A DNA stretch of 64,000 nucleotides. Source: Symbiodinium natans (lineage: Eukaryota > Sar > Dinophyceae > Suessiales > Symbiodiniaceae). The notes beneath the pieces were generated by a model. It was given only the letters and a program-made list of their open reading frames with translations. It did no database searches and was not told the origin of the DNA. Positions 20,301 to 28,359 of this stretch are shown one piece after another. The first letter of the stretch is position 1, and each line of letters opens with the position of its first letter. The stretch spans positions 1-64,000 of the forward strand of contig CAJNDS010001491.1 in the NCBI GenBank assembly GCA_905221605.1, read 5' to 3'. Both the position numbers and the translations under genes were made by a program.

Positions 20301-22616
20301 CAACAGGTTCAAGGCGACGCCAAGCAGGTGGAGTTCACGCTGACCAGGCGCGGGAGGGACTTCGTCCTCCGCCTTGGCGACCGCATTGCCTATCGGGGTA
20401 TAGGTGGAGGCCCTAAGGTGTGCAGGTTAGGGCGGGTCACGCAGGTAGATGCTGCCCGTGCGCAGGTCAGCGTGCACCGCTATCTCCCCGACGCCAGCGG
20501 GGTTCGCGTCAAATGGCGGCTTGCATACATCGCCGAGGACGGTGCGCTCACGCTTTCAGAGGGGACTCGTCCGGCCCACGAAGCGGTTTCCGTCAGGGAG
20601 ATCATTTCCAAGATCGACCTGAACCGCGACGGCGTGCTTGCTGCAGCCTCGGCCAGAAAGTTGGACAAGGGAGCGTACTCGTTGCAGGACAGGACGCTCG
20701 AGAGAGCGTCTCGCACCAGCACGGGTGTGCTCTCGATCCGAGGGGCCCTCGCGGACCTCTTGGTCGCGGAACCCCGCGTGTTGCAGCCTAGGGCTTCCCC
20801 AGAGTCGGGTGCTGTCGAGAGTTGGTTCAGGCAGTATTTCCTTGGAGGGGTTGCCGATGTCTTAGAGGTTGCTTGGGGTGACGCGGTCGTTTCCGACGCG
20901 GCTAGGAGGCACGGGTACAGGGTTGCTCCTGCTTTTGTGCAAGGCAAGCAGGCCTATGGGATCACCTGGAACCTGGCCGCAGAAGGGCACTTAGAGGCAA
21001 TTAGCGGCGCTGTTTTGCGCGCAGAGCCGAAGGTGCTCGTGATTGGGCTTGAGGGCAAGAATGTGCCCCGGGCTTTCCTTCAGCTAGTCGTCCGGTGTGC
21101 GCAGGAACGCACGCGCGCGGGCGCCCACGTCGCGCTGCATTTGCAGGCACAAAAAGGCGAGTGGGAACCCTGGCGGCTAGAGGAGTGGGGCGCCTTGTTT
21201 GGGACGCTCGCAGAGCCACGCTGGCCTTGGGCTTTCGTGCGGGCTGACATATGCCAGTTCGCGCGGGCCAGTGGCCGCGGCAACCTCGTTGAGAGCGGGG
21301 CCCTGTGGCTCGCCGATTTCAGCTTAGAATCGGTAGGTTTGAGGTGTAGGAGGCCGGATGCGTTAGGCGCAGTGCAGCACAAGCACGTTGGGCGCGCGCA
21401 AGCCGACTACAACCTCATAGGGGCGGCTTTCTGCGCATCGCTCCAGGACCTTGGTCTGAGGGGCGCAGAAGAGCTGCCTAGGCGCACCGAGGCCTATAGA
21501 GACCTCGTATGGTCGGGTTTGAAGATCGAGCCTGGACCAACCAGACCAGGGCTGACCGATGCTGACATCGCAGCCGTCAGGGAGGTCGTACGGCGAAAGG
21601 CCGCTGGGTTCTGGGTAGAGGACACCACCAGGACCACGGTCAGGAAGTTCGCCCATGACTGCATCCCCACCGGGCCGCCGGTCTCGTCCCAGCCTCACAG
21701 TCTGAGGGGCGAGTCCGCGCAATGGGTCGACGACAAGCTTGAAGAAGAATGCAAGCGGGGTCAGTTGATCCGCGGCAGCTCGGCTTGGGGATCTGCGCCG
21801 TTTCCGACCAAGGAAATGCCCAGCTACAAGCGGCATAGGAAGCGACGCTTGGTGGTTGACTACCGCCGTGTGAATGCCCGAATTAAGCGCTCCACGTACT
21901 ATTGTCGGCGGGGTAGCGATGTGCTCGCCGCCGCAGTGGGTTCGGTTTGGTATACCTTCGTGGATGCGGTTAGTGGGTTTAATCAGATTAGGAACACCAA
22001 GCGTGCTCGCGAGGTGTTGGCCATTGTGGCAAGATCAGGGAAATATCTCCCTGTCGGCCTCACCTTTGGCCCGATTAACGGCCCAGATGATTTCAACTTT
22101 GTGGTTGATAGGGCCTATGCCCCCGGCAGAGGTAGGCGCCTTAAGTATACTAAGGAGTGGATAGCCTACGTGGATGATCTTACTGTTAGGACGGGTAGGG
22201 TCATTGATGGGCAGTTTTTCACTGATGCCCAAGCCGAGGGGGCGGTGCGCGAAGCGTGCGCCAAGGGGGCAGTCGCGGCTCCGCAGAGCGCGTCGTCTGC
22301 TCTTGAAGCCTTAGGCGTTCGCGGTGCGCACAACACCAAGCGCGCGAACCATGACGCGGCGCGCTCAGACCAGAATCACCCCACGCGCGTTCTGATGCTC
22401 AGGATGTTGGGGCTGTTCGGGTGTTTCTGTGTTCAGGGCGGGTGTTTTTGGGGCGGGCCGTTTCCCAGGTCGCCGGTCTGCGGGCAGAAGGATTTTTCGT
22501 CGTTCGTCGCGTGCAGCTTCGTTCTCTGTCTCGCAGCCAGTGTTTTGCAAGCAGGCCTAGAGGTTCGGTCCAAGGTCGAAGCAGAAGCCTTAGAAGCCTT
22601 AGAGCCCAGACCTTAA
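17226..22616 (+). CDS. pol: Integrase and RT fingers/palm polyprotein
   Basis: 1,796 residues; the coding phase actually begins upstream near 17,172. The first ~620 residues are unrecognised and include a CxC/CxxC pair near residue 235 that may bind zinc. Integrase follows: an H-x6-H and C-x2-C zinc motif (nt 19,150-19,275), then catalytic D711, D771 and E807 with the canonical 35-residue D-E spacing, then a GPY/F-like segment (LTGPWRVLNV). Around residues 1,205-1,340 is a weak Rossmann-like DVLEVAWGDAVVSDAA stretch. Residues about 1,490-1,660 are the RT fingers/palm: RRLVVDYRRVN, FVDAVSGF (D1580), LTFGPINGPDDF and YVDD (D1650, D1651). The frame ends without thumb or RNase H. Relative to copy 2, about 250 bp is missing near 21,475. 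It integrates element cDNA and supplies the polymerase active site. Confidence 0.93.
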   Translation: MPMCVVAALPVRVMVVFDYARWKEQDAELTEISRVFQASLPGVSVAVRGCRGPFEDTDGLASHFDCGAGRLAGTKKIKRIRVDLLTSCAKVLREASGFRPQFLVGLGQGGLVTAVLGWPLVVELTLQARNLQRKEARAVGEAWAGIKAIWAVRPRLWRTQQGHLEVAEACPELKKDFPEPPLRGFGIVGKQALGAEVLRSLRLDAVRSIDDASIRGMLDEPSRPLWDHEGLCICGKRTYLFSRCPACIEKEAVDTSVEIAEREEPEPPLEGDLEAHEVGLEVNSVLATLDRTGGLVRVRSSTIQQWAVGFRTTPKDAPVPTAYGMLSGKIWKKSHSMKLSLGSQHKDLSKWGDVKPYWTTWVVREDGAVVAGHNCSPLNVVQGDIVVHWSSVVNWHGHRHVVNEQCEVLWRSKGKEVALDPSFGKLIALVGRVTQVIGWRATGEASDPRSSTRQASRVLAQFSSSNEGVEGHWTAGAISRGKNANECKLKGRVLAFMGEEHKGPAVVLELVSHSPILCIWDHSSTKVKVEFKGGVPSLSLIVEEDENRREQLAVEARDAANISEFRVTGSLRTAWYEGQRRDPSLAGSIRKPEPPMEISGDGLLEREVTLRTGQTVVVPVVPNGAAGANGVTWRRACYNSVHCGVLGAHRSAEVTVKLLERAVWWPDLEKDVRTWVAKCLACIKGRSRPTKVEARAVKCGAETCWQEVSLDCEGPNREDREGHRYSLTYFDCLSHAVLLEPMRSLTHAEVRRAFVRCVLRSRTIPSLIRSDRGPEFKNALMAELSAMLGTEWRFSAPLRPCELGANERVHQEVQKVLGAVVRQVGASLSEAWSDWLVVAEYVIDNTPGPHGYTPRDLERSWSLALPLEKDVLRDALQFEPISDWARSQFKQFSELAAAVREHWTRSSEARAKLANRHRRTVDLKPGDRVVWNAPRARSEGAGRVPWKPGLTGPWRVLNVKGHRLTLEPVSMESGGTSSARRGPMEAHAEDCVLVPADADGAESREPVVFEDDGTGGDGSSRPSLGQQVQGDAKQVEFTLTRRGRDFVLRLGDRIAYRGIGGGPKVCRLGRVTQVDAARAQVSVHRYLPDASGVRVKWRLAYIAEDGALTLSEGTRPAHEAVSVREIISKIDLNRDGVLAAASARKLDKGAYSLQDRTLERASRTSTGVLSIRGALADLLVAEPRVLQPRASPESGAVESWFRQYFLGGVADVLEVAWGDAVVSDAARRHGYRVAPAFVQGKQAYGITWNLAAEGHLEAISGAVLRAEPKVLVIGLEGKNVPRAFLQLVVRCAQERTRAGAHVALHLQAQKGEWEPWRLEEWGALFGTLAEPRWPWAFVRADICQFARASGRGNLVESGALWLADFSLESVGLRCRRPDALGAVQHKHVGRAQADYNLIGAAFCASLQDLGLRGAEELPRRTEAYRDLVWSGLKIEPGPTRPGLTDADIAAVREVVRRKAAGFWVEDTTRTTVRKFAHDCIPTGPPVSSQPHSLRGESAQWVDDKLEEECKRGQLIRGSSAWGSAPFPTKEMPSYKRHRKRRLVVDYRRVNARIKRSTYYCRRGSDVLAAAVGSVWYTFVDAVSGFNQIRNTKRAREVLAIVARSGKYLPVGLTFGPINGPDDFNFVVDRAYAPGRGRRLKYTKEWIAYVDDLTVRTGRVIDGQFFTDAQAEGAVREACAKGAVAAPQSASSALEALGVRGAHNTKRANHDAARSDQNHPTRVLMLRMLGLFGCFCVQGGCFWGGPFPRSPVCGQKDFSSFVACSFVLCLAASVLQAGLEVRSKVEAEALEALEPRP

Positions 22617-22939
22617 GGAAACTCCCCAAACCCCCGCCGCAGCGGTTCAAGTGTGTTGTAGAGCCTAGGGTAGGTAGTCCCTCCCCGCGTTCGTGCCTGT
22701 GCACTGCGCCCCGCTGCGGGTCGCGACCAGACCGCGCGGGAGCGACCGATCGGTCGCCCGGACCTTCGTGGTCAACCACAAGGCCCCGCTGCGGGCCGTG
22801 CCCTGGCCGCGCGGGAGCGGCTGCCTACCACTACTTCACACCGGCCCCTTGCAGCGGGCCGTGTCCTGGCCGCTCAAGGGCGCGTCAGGTTTTCCTCGCC
22901 CATCGGAGGTCCAGCAAAGCCGCGGGCCTCAGTGCCGCG
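22617..22939 (+). promoter_or_regulatory. Pol-ORF3 spacer with repeated GC-rich hairpins
   Basis: A 323-bp spacer. At least three imperfect palindromes of the type GCGGGCCGTG-n-CTGGCCGC occur at about 22,713-22,740, 22,788-22,815 and 22,851-22,874. Related copies lie elsewhere in the element (17,201-17,223; 23,818-23,840; 26,894-26,915; 27,888-27,913). They could form RNA stem-loops upstream of ORF3; a role in ORF3 translation is conjecture. Confidence 0.5.
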
Positions 22940-24475
22940 ATGGGTGGAGGAGGGTCGAAGGGCAGGGGCAAGAGCAAGAGCCCAGGCCCTAAGGGCCGAA
23001 GGGGCCCGCCCACGATCGACGACGTGCAGCGTATGCTAGTCCGATGCATGCGGCACGGCGAAGCTGGTTGTAGAGGCCGGTTCGCTCCGGGCGGCCTCTA
23101 CCCGGTTGATGAGTTGATCGAGCAACTCGGCATCACCATCAACCAGTACAACCAGGCGGTCGCGCACGACGCCAACCAGCGGAAGCCGAGGTTGGATACC
23201 TCGCACGCTGGCTTCCTGCGTGCCTTTCAAGGCCACTCGGCCGATTGCGGCCATCCTATGGGGTTCATGATGGAGGGTCTAAGTGAGACCGCCATCAACG
23301 ATCTTATAGACCGGTATGGCCCGGCCATGTGGCACGGCACGGACCTGCATGTCGTGCCAAGCCTGATTCAGAACGGCTTGATCCCCGGCGGCGGGCCGGG
23401 AGGCCGCCTCGGGGTACACTACGTCCTAGGCCACTGCCCCACGCAGTGGGAGGACGGGAGATGCGGGTTCCGCCGCGGATCGACTTGCATAGTCGAAGTC
23501 CGGTTGGCGGTCCTGCGGGACGCCGGAGTGCCTATCTATTCGGGAGCGGATGGGGTGGCTCTCACTGGCCAGATTAGAGCCACCGGCATCTCCCGTATCT
23601 GGGCACTCCCCAAAGGCTCGCCTGTTTACTCAGTCTTGATTGCTGAGTTAGAAGTGGATCGGTTGATCCAGCATGTCGACCTAAGGAGTTTAGGCGACAC
23701 CAGTGCGGGCCCCCACCCGCCGTTGGGGCGAGGACCGAGACTGGGCACGGTCCAAGCGTCCCAAGCTGCTGCGGCCAGCAGTGGCGCGGCGAGCTCCTCG
23801 ACGGTTGTGCTGGCCCCTGCGGGCCGTGTCATGGCCGCGGGGGCCGCCCAACCTGTTACCCCTCCTAAGGCCGCGCCGAAGGCCAAAGGGCGTGCTTCAG
23901 GGGCTCCTAAGACTTCGATTGTTCCAGCGAAGCCCAAGGTGTACCCTAGGCGCAACGTCCCTGGCCCCAATGTCCTCGAGGCCGAAGACTCGCTCGAGGA
24001 AGAGGCAGCCCAAGAAGCTGAAGGTGTCGAGGAAGATAGTTCCAGCTCGGATCTTCCCGACACGCGGGCGCCTCAAGCCGCGGTCAAGGTGAAGGAGGAC
24101 GAAGAGCCCGCTGGTGGGGCCCAGGCCGATAGCACAGAGGAAGGATTCCTCGAGCTTGGCCAATCGGTGGTCAGCAGCGCGAAGGAGTACCTCGCGCGGT
24201 CCGAAGCTCTTCTGAGAGCGCAGAAGCTCCAGTCGAAGATACTGGAGGTGGCGGGAACCGCGATGGTGAAGCTAGAGAAGATCACCAAGCGTGAGGAATC
24301 CCTCAAAACACTGCGCCGAGAGGGAGAGAGTCGGGCGGCCGGGGAAGGCGCCGACGGGGAAGAGGTGTCTGACGATGGTCAGGATGCCCCCGGGGGTGCG
24401 GGATCTAGCAGTTCCGCTAGGCCTTCAGGAGGCGGGACCGTCCCCGGCCCCAGAGGAGCCTCGCCCCAACGCTGA
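22940..24475 (+). CDS. ORF3 N-terminal part: Tpt1/KptA-like RNA 2'-phosphotransferase
   Basis: The start is taken at ATG 22,940 (MGGGGSKG) because homology begins about 30 residues later. Tpt1/KptA enzymes use NAD+ to remove the 2'-phosphate left at RNA ligation junctions; some also ADP-ribosylate nucleic-acid ends. The four catalytic positions of the family are recognisable: Arg-His (R38-H39, in MRHG), the Arg of RAFQGHS (R94) and an Arg in GFRRGS (R178/R179). WHGT (H132) and GVPIYSGADGVALTG match the NAD-binding and C-terminal blocks. The domain spans about residues 28-220. After it come a Pro/Ala-rich linker, an acidic stretch and a charged helical segment. Relative to copy 2, 8 bp is missing near 24,440, so the frame ends early instead of continuing into the C2H2 finger. 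A Tpt1 domain in an LTR element is unexpected. Confidence 0.8.
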   Translation: MGGGGSKGRGKSKSPGPKGRRGPPTIDDVQRMLVRCMRHGEAGCRGRFAPGGLYPVDELIEQLGITINQYNQAVAHDANQRKPRLDTSHAGFLRAFQGHSADCGHPMGFMMEGLSETAINDLIDRYGPAMWHGTDLHVVPSLIQNGLIPGGGPGGRLGVHYVLGHCPTQWEDGRCGFRRGSTCIVEVRLAVLRDAGVPIYSGADGVALTGQIRATGISRIWALPKGSPVYSVLIAELEVDRLIQHVDLRSLGDTSAGPHPPLGRGPRLGTVQASQAAAASSGAASSSTVVLAPAGRVMAAGAAQPVTPPKAAPKAKGRASGAPKTSIVPAKPKVYPRRNVPGPNVLEAEDSLEEEAAQEAEGVEEDSSSSDLPDTRAPQAAVKVKEDEEPAGGAQADSTEEGFLELGQSVVSSAKEYLARSEALLRAQKLQSKILEVAGTAMVKLEKITKREESLKTLRREGESRAAGEGADGEEVSDDGQDAPGGAGSSSSARPSGGGTVPGPRGASPQR

Positions 24476-25022
24476 CGGCCACTATGGATGCTCAGCTCCT
24501 GGATGCGGGCTGGCCTTTGAGTCGCTGGTGCAGTACCACTTGCATCAGGCGGCCTGCCATGGCGCCTCTCTTCCGCCCAACCTGGGGATCAGCCCCTCCG
24601 CACCTCTTGACCCTTTTCGTCAAGACTGGCGGGGACGGTTGTTCCGCCGAGGAAAGGACGGTGAGTATGGGGAGGTGCCCATGCTCCGAGTGATTCGGTA
24701 CCACAAAGCCAACGGGTACGATCACTCGAAGGTCCCGCTCCTGAAGAGAGGGGACCGAATCCAGCTTGAGGACGGGTCGCACCACATTTATGGTGGTAGT
24801 CATCCGCCGGGGTGGCTTCGCGATGACCCCGAGCTGGATCCCGCTCCAGAGAGTAGCGGTGGAGGGTCCACGCCCAAGAGCGAGCCCACGGAGGAGGCCG
24901 AGCCGGGACCTCCGCGGAAAGCGCGGGCGGGCCCTCGAGCCGCCGAAGAGCGACGTTCAGCAACGCCTTGCAGAGCGTCGTTCCAAGCGGGATTACTCGC
25001 CAGACCTGGTGACGCCTCTTGA
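24446..25022 (+). pseudogene. ORF3 middle part: C2H2 zinc finger segment
   Basis: In phase with the upstream ORF3 part in copy 2 (56,007-57,716) but shifted here. It encodes a C-x4-C-x12-H-x4-H finger (YGCSAPGC … HLHQAACH, nt about 24,484-24,560), then a basic/aromatic segment (DWRGRLFRRGKDGEYGEV) and an acidic Pro-rich linker. The coding phase is lost again near 24,917, where this copy lacks 8 bp found in copy 2. The remaining residues to the stop are out-of-phase. The finger probably contacts nucleic acid. Confidence 0.7.
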
Positions 25023-27150
25023 CGATCTCCATGCCCAGGAGATCGATTCCTTCTTCGCGGGCGACCCAGCCGCGGACAGCCTTGACGTCATTTTGATGCG
25101 CGCCGAGGTTCGCACTGAGTCCCACCTCAACGTTGGCCGGGAGCAAAGAGAGCCCCTGGTCAAGGAGGAACAGGAGGAGGAAGCTGAGGTCGTGAAGGAC
25201 GAGGAGGTCTCGGTTGAGATGGAGGCAGGCACCGCGGATGAGGCGGACGATGTCGCCCTCCCAGCCAACCGAGCCTATGTCGAAGGCCGCTTTTACCCCT
25301 ACGGCAGCTGGCGGTGCTTCTTCTGCGAAGCCATTAACCCGGTTACCGAGGGCCAGTGCCTCACCACGCACGCGGGCGGCCCGAATGCGGGTGCCCCGTG
25401 CGACGGCCGATGGATCAATGGGATCGACATCGGGTGGTGGGAGGTGGATCCTCAAACCGCGCCAGAGCAATGGAGGCGGAGGTTTTCTGCCGAAGAGCTT
25501 GAAGAACAACAAGCGCGGGCAGATGCCGCGAGGCTTCTCAGCGATGAGGAACTCGCTGAAGCCCTCCAGGCGGCCGAGGAGGCGCAGGCGGCCGAGCGCG
25601 CCAAGAAGCGAGAGCGGCGCCAGGCGGAGAAGGCGGAGCGCGATGATCACATCACCGAGGCGCTCCGCATAGCAGGGTGGCAGTGCCCTAACTGCTATGA
25701 ATGGAACCTTTCATTCAGGCAGCTGTGCTTTCGGTGCAGCACGCCTCTCCGCTTGGCAGAGGTCGTCTCTCGCGGGATCCCTGATCCGCGGCGTGGCGAA
25801 GAGAGGGACTCGGGCTCCGAAAGCAGCCAGGACGAGCTGGAGTACGAGATCCTTCTGGCCAATCGTGCGATGGACCAAGAAACCATCCAGCCTCTTCTTA
25901 GAAACAAACACAAGAAGAGGGGCGGCAAGCGACGTCGCGAAGAGGCGACGTACGGCAAGGGCCGCGACCCTTGGAGTGCTTGGGCAGACGCCCGTGGCAA
26001 GGGCCAGGGCAAGCCGAAGGGCAGAGGCAAGTCCGATGCCAAGGGGAAGCCCAAGGGGAGGGGCAGGTACGCCTGGGGCGCTTACGCCGCGGGCATTGCT
26101 GCCGCGCTCCAACCCCGCCCAAGCACAAGCTGGGTCCCAGCCTTCCCGTGCGGGTCGGCCCGGCCGCCGCCAAGTGTTCCGCTTCCGCCGCGGACCCCCT
26201 TTTTCCTGGGTCGCGGGCTCCTCAATCGCTTGATGCACGCCCTCAACGGGAACATCAACGGCTGGTGGGGCCTGGCGGCTGCAGCGTCGGCGCCGATTGC
26301 CTTGCAGTTGCACCGCGGGGTTGTGCATGTTGTCGAGGACTCCATGCACGCGGTTGCAACGATTTCGGCCGACGTTGTCGAGGAAATCGGTCATGGGGCC
26401 AGGCGGACCGTGTGGGTCGCCGGAACAGCCATCACTCTGGTAGTAGTGATCTTGTGCGGCGCTGTTCTGTGGTACGTGAGTCGTGCCGTTGCCAATCGCA
26501 TTGCGCATATGCGACATGGCAACACCGCGGCCCCTGAGGCGCGGCTGTCTCAGCTCCTAGGCTCTGAAGCGACGTTTGAGGTCGCGAGCACTAAGAAAGG
26601 GGTGACCCATAAAGTTTGGGTGCACCTCAAGGAGGAGACAGCTGCCTGTGGCTGTCGTGCTTACCTGGCAGAGGGACGTTGCGGGCATTGCGATGCCGCA
26701 ATGGACACCGCTCGTTCCCTAGGGTTTTTGCACGCGGCCCAGCGAGGCGCGGGTCCTGCGCTCACAGACTCCATTCGGAGTACCGCCTCCGAAGCCCTGG
26801 CTAAGGGTAAGGTTGTGTTGGGTTTGGGGAACAGTGAAGGATGTTTCTCCCAACTTGCGGCCAAGAGCCGCGGGCTCTCCTGCTTTCAGGGGCTCGCGGG
26901 TCGTGACCTGGCCGCGGCCCCAGCAGATGGAGCGAGCGCAGCCCACGCACATTCCGGCTTCGTGCAACGGGCCGCCACTGCCACTGTGGCGCGCACACCC
27001 AGCCGGAGGAACAAGGGCCCAGCCCCCGCTAGGAGTTCTCCAGTCAAAGAAGCGGAATTCCTTGCGGGCGGGCCATACGTTCAGGCCGCCCAAACGCTGC
27101 TTGGGTCTGGAGCAGCAGAGGATGTGATCTACGTCCGGCGTACAGCTTAG
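24766..27150 (+). CDS. ORF3 C-terminal part: RanBP2-like fingers, membrane segment, SWIM-like motif
   Basis: The true coding phase starts near 24,918; the first ~50 residues of the open frame are out of phase. Features in order: a Glu-rich segment; a RanBP2-like finger beginning WRCFFC (nt about 25,311); a second, clearer one WQCPNCYEWN…CFRC (about 25,678-25,735); a charged coiled-coil-prone helix between them; a Lys/Gly/Arg-rich tract; a hydrophobic membrane-type helix VAGTAITLVVVILCGAVLWYV (about 26,416-26,480); and a CxC-x8-CxH SWIM-like motif (about 26,645-26,690). It ends at 27,150 because one G present in copy 2 (at about 60,029) is missing near 27,138. Without that loss it would run on into the PLD domain. 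Confidence 0.82.
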   Translation: MRTGRTTFMVVVIRRGGFAMTPSWIPLQRVAVEGPRPRASPRRRPSRDLRGKRGRALEPPKSDVQQRLAERRSKRDYSPDLVTPLDDLHAQEIDSFFAGDPAADSLDVILMRAEVRTESHLNVGREQREPLVKEEQEEEAEVVKDEEVSVEMEAGTADEADDVALPANRAYVEGRFYPYGSWRCFFCEAINPVTEGQCLTTHAGGPNAGAPCDGRWINGIDIGWWEVDPQTAPEQWRRRFSAEELEEQQARADAARLLSDEELAEALQAAEEAQAAERAKKRERRQAEKAERDDHITEALRIAGWQCPNCYEWNLSFRQLCFRCSTPLRLAEVVSRGIPDPRRGEERDSGSESSQDELEYEILLANRAMDQETIQPLLRNKHKKRGGKRRREEATYGKGRDPWSAWADARGKGQGKPKGRGKSDAKGKPKGRGRYAWGAYAAGIAAALQPRPSTSWVPAFPCGSARPPPSVPLPPRTPFFLGRGLLNRLMHALNGNINGWWGLAAAASAPIALQLHRGVVHVVEDSMHAVATISADVVEEIGHGARRTVWVAGTAITLVVVILCGAVLWYVSRAVANRIAHMRHGNTAAPEARLSQLLGSEATFEVASTKKGVTHKVWVHLKEETAACGCRAYLAEGRCGHCDAAMDTARSLGFLHAAQRGAGPALTDSIRSTASEALAKGKVVLGLGNSEGCFSQLAAKSRGLSCFQGLAGRDLAAAPADGASAAHAHSGFVQRAATATVARTPSRRNKGPAPARSSPVKEAEFLAGGPYVQAAQTLLGSGAAEDVIYVRRTA

Positions 27151-27671
27151 ATTGCCCATCCTGCATCGAGGCAATCGAAGCGTCGCTTAGCAAGGGCGCA
27201 GGCGTTCGGATTGTCGCCGACATGGGACAATGCCACCGCACCAAACTTCAGTGGCAAGCGTTGAAACGCTTGGCGGCTGCAGGCGCCGAGGTGAAGGTGG
27301 GTTGCGGCTCATCCGTGCGCGACGCCTATGCTCGCGACGGCCGCGGGGCTAAAGTAGGTACCGGTATCCAAGGGCTTCACCATGCCAAGGCCCTTTGCCT
27401 ACTGCGGCCTGATGGCGCGGTGGTGCTGATTGGGAGCCTCAATTTTACCACAAGCAGCAAAGCCAATGCGGAGGCAGGGCTTAGGCTTGAGGTCCCCAAG
27501 ACGCACCCGGTCGCGCAGTCCTACATTGAGGATTTCCAGAGGGTGTCGGCTGAGGCATTCTCCCTCGATGAGGCGGTCGCAAGGCGCCCTCAGTTGGAGC
27601 GAGCCAGTAGCTCCAACGTTTCTGGCAACGCCACTCGTGCCCCCAACACTGCTCCACAGGGTATCGAGTAG
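27138..27671 (+). pseudogene. ORF3 tail: phospholipase-D-type (Zucchini-like) nuclease domain
   Basis: A single HKD motif: HHAKALCLLRPDG followed by VVLIGSLNFTTSS (nt about 27,378-27,460), the pattern H-x-K … D … GS-x-N. Upstream, CIEAIEASLSKGAGVRIVADMG fits the N-terminal half of the PLD fold. One-HKD proteins of this type act as dimers and include Zucchini/MitoPLD and bacterial nucleases such as Nuc, so RNA or DNA phosphodiester cleavage is the likely chemistry; lipid hydrolysis is possible. Here it is cut off from the rest of ORF3 by a 1-bp deletion. Copy 2 keeps it in frame (57,667-60,561). Confidence 0.85.
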
Positions 27672-28359
27672 GCTGCGGCCAGTCGGCGCGGCGTGGTAAG
27701 CATCCACGCATTATCAGAGCAGGCGTTGCAGCACGGCACGTTGCTTCGCCAACCTTTTGCACTTTCTTTTGCTTGACTGCGGGCGAAAAGCCGCGGCAGG
27801 TTGGAAACCTGCCCATTTTGCATTCCCCGCACCTTTCTCCTCCGCCCTGCCTGTGGCCCCTCGTGCCGAGGGTGCTCTTTTGCAGGTGCTGCGGACCGTG
27901 TCCTGGTCGCGGCAATGCGCTCGCCGAAGCGCGTGTGAGTTGCATTGCCCGCGGCACGAGCCATGTGCGCGGCTCTCACTGAGTCTGGTAGCCCGTAGGG
28001 TAGTTCCGGATAGGTGAGTAGCCGTAGCCGTAGCTTAGGACCGGTAGTGTACAGTGTACCATTTGTACCATAGTCTGCGTACTGGCAGCTAGAGACCAGC
28101 TCGAGGATTCAAGAGCCTCGCCCACCAGCAAAAGGGTGAGGACCTCCTGGGAAAGGGTGGTTAAGGGTTGCTGAGGGTTGCCGTCGTCGTGCGTTCGTTG
28201 TGGTGGTGCGGGCTAGCGTCCCTGCCGCATGCCAATGCTCATGATGTGCGGACCACCGCGGTCGCACGCGACACCCTCTCCCTTTCCTTTCTGTGTTAGC
28301 GCGAGTGCCTGCTGCACTCCGAGCTCGAGATGAGCTGGAAGCCTCGGCTGAGGGGCGAA
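27672..28359 (+). other. 3' untranslated region and polypurine tract, copy 1
   Basis: 688 bp between the ORF3 stop and the 3' LTR with no credible ORF. It contains one more GC-rich hairpin motif (27,888-27,913) and a GTAC-rich stretch (about 28,047-28,082). The last bases before the LTR, GAGGGGCGAA, are a short purine tract suitable for plus-strand priming. It aligns colinearly with 60,562-61,249, with a few transition differences. Confidence 0.8.

Noticed and set aside
22421-22939. Upstream extension of ORF3 to 22,421
   Set aside because: Overlaps the end of pol in another phase and translates the GC-rich hairpins; ATG 22,940 directly precedes the conserved domain.
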